A stretch of DNA of 15,818 bases, taken from contig CAJFNJ010000041.1 in NCBI GenBank assembly GCA_904394705.1, forward strand, positions 1 through 15,818, read 5' to 3'. This DNA is from Avimicrobium caecorum. GTDB lineage: Bacteria; Bacillota; Clostridia; Oscillospirales; Ruminococcaceae. How positions within the stretch are numbered: the first letter of the stretch is position 1; each line of letters begins with the position of its first letter. The notes under the pieces were generated by a model. It had not been told where the DNA came from and made no database searches. It worked only from the letters and a program-made list of their open reading frames with translations. The position numbers were made by a program, and so were the translations under genes. Below, in pieces: positions 15,412 through 15,818 of this stretch.

Positions 15412-15597
15412 ATGACAGGTCCCGTAGTACCGGAGGCTAAGGAAGCTCTCAACAAGTTCAAGATGGAAGCTGCCAACGAGGTTGGCGTAAACCTGAAGGA
15501 TGGCTATAACGGTCACCTGACCTCCAAGGAAGCCGGCAGTGTCGGCGGCCAGATGGTCAAGAAGATGATCGAGTCCTACGAGAAGGGCATGAAGTAA
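15412..15597 (+). CDS. alpha/beta-type small acid-soluble spore protein
   Basis: A 61-residue DNA-binding protein that coats spore DNA and protects it from UV and heat; it is made in the forespore under sigma-G in known spore formers. Both family motifs are visible: KMEAANEVGVNL (17-28), which holds the site cut by the germination protease GPR, and LTSKEAGSVGGQMVKKMI (36-53). The ATG at 15412 follows AAGGAG (15395-15400) by 11 nt; an in-frame GTG at 15400 overlaps that site and is rejected. It stands alone, followed by a terminator. It shows that the organism, or a recent ancestor, sporulates. Confidence 0.93.
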   Translation: MTGPVVPEAKEALNKFKMEAANEVGVNLKDGYNGHLTSKEAGSVGGQMVKKMIESYEKGMK

Positions 15598-15688
15598 CCC
15601 GACCCGGGATACAAAGCCGAAATAGCTGAAAGTCCCCTGACTGACAGCTGACCGAAGAGTCGGCAGGCAGGGTGCTTCAACAGCAGAG

Positions 15689-15726
15689 AACCGGTGCGCT
15701 GCAATGGGCAGACGCGCCGGTTTTTT
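15689..15726 (+). terminator. intrinsic terminator after the spore protein gene
   Basis: AACCGGTGCG (15689-15698) pairs with CGCGCCGGTT (15713-15722) using one G-T pair, with a 14-nt loop and a TTTTTT run (15721-15726). It is about 90 nt after the stop. Confidence 0.85.
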
Positions 15727-15787
15727 GTTGGTTTGTAACATACAACTTTCAGTCATGTTAAAGTTGGCAGAATGTTCAAAAAAGCTC

Positions 15788-15815
15788 TTGACTATCCATT
15801 GGATTTTAATATAAT
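15788..15815 (+). promoter_or_regulatory. sigma-A promoter at the right edge
   Basis: TTGACT (15788-15793), 16-nt spacer, TATAAT (15810-15815), pointing out of the window. The spacer contains ATCCATTGGAT (15794-15804), a near-palindrome between the -35 and -10 where a repressor could bind. Confidence 0.6.
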
Positions 15816-15818
15816 AAT

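Overview
The window looks like chromosomal DNA of an anaerobic, spore-forming Firmicute of class Clostridia, most likely in the Oscillospirales/Ruminococcaceae group. The grounds are near-consensus sigma-A promoters (TTGACA-17-TATAAT), strong AGGAGG ribosome binding sites with several TTG and GTG starts, an alpha/beta-type small acid-soluble spore protein, a two-gene SufC/SufB-like iron-sulfur operon without a desulfurase gene, and an F-type ATP synthase whose c subunit carries the sodium-binding residues. The genus cannot be settled from this sequence.

Layout. (1) 1-1260, minus strand: a TraX-family acetyltransferase-like membrane protein followed by a small zinc-ribbon membrane protein, in one short operon from a promoter near 1230-1258. 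(2) 1384-3200, plus strand: a minimal Fe-S assembly operon, sufC then sufB, with a perfect promoter, a 19-nt palindrome just after the expected transcription start, an ATGA overlap between the genes and a strong terminator. (3) 3226-4290: a stand-alone FkbM-type methyltransferase starting at TTG just after that terminator. (4) 4291-4679: AT-rich leader with a promoter for the next operon. (5) 4680-11873: the complete ATP synthase operon in the order atpZ-atpI-atpB-atpE-atpF-atpH-atpA-atpG-atpD-atpC, closed by a 14-bp terminator hairpin. (6) 11925-12532: about 600 nt without a credible gene, closed in by two symmetric terminators and holding many inverted repeats, one of them a perfect 13-bp pair. 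(7) 12591-14954, minus strand: an SDR oxidoreductase very like E. coli UcpA, and an amino-acid permease gene broken by two single-base frameshifts. (8) 14955-15818: a gene-poor stretch, the spore protein gene with its terminator, and a promoter at the right edge for a gene outside the window.

How the parts work together. The ATP synthase genes encode a full F1Fo enzyme (Fo: a, b, c; F1: alpha, beta, gamma, delta, epsilon) plus two small assembly or accessory membrane proteins. The c subunit suggests that it couples to Na+ rather than H+. The SufC/SufB pair is probably a scaffold for building Fe-S clusters. It matches the minimal type described for anaerobes (SMS, a SUF-like minimal system), and its promoter-proximal palindrome suggests a repressor.

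The most interesting items are the regulated minimal Fe-S operon with its cysteine-rich SufC tail, the structured gene-free block after atpC, and the doubly frameshifted permease. No mobile element, CRISPR array, tRNA or rRNA was recognised.
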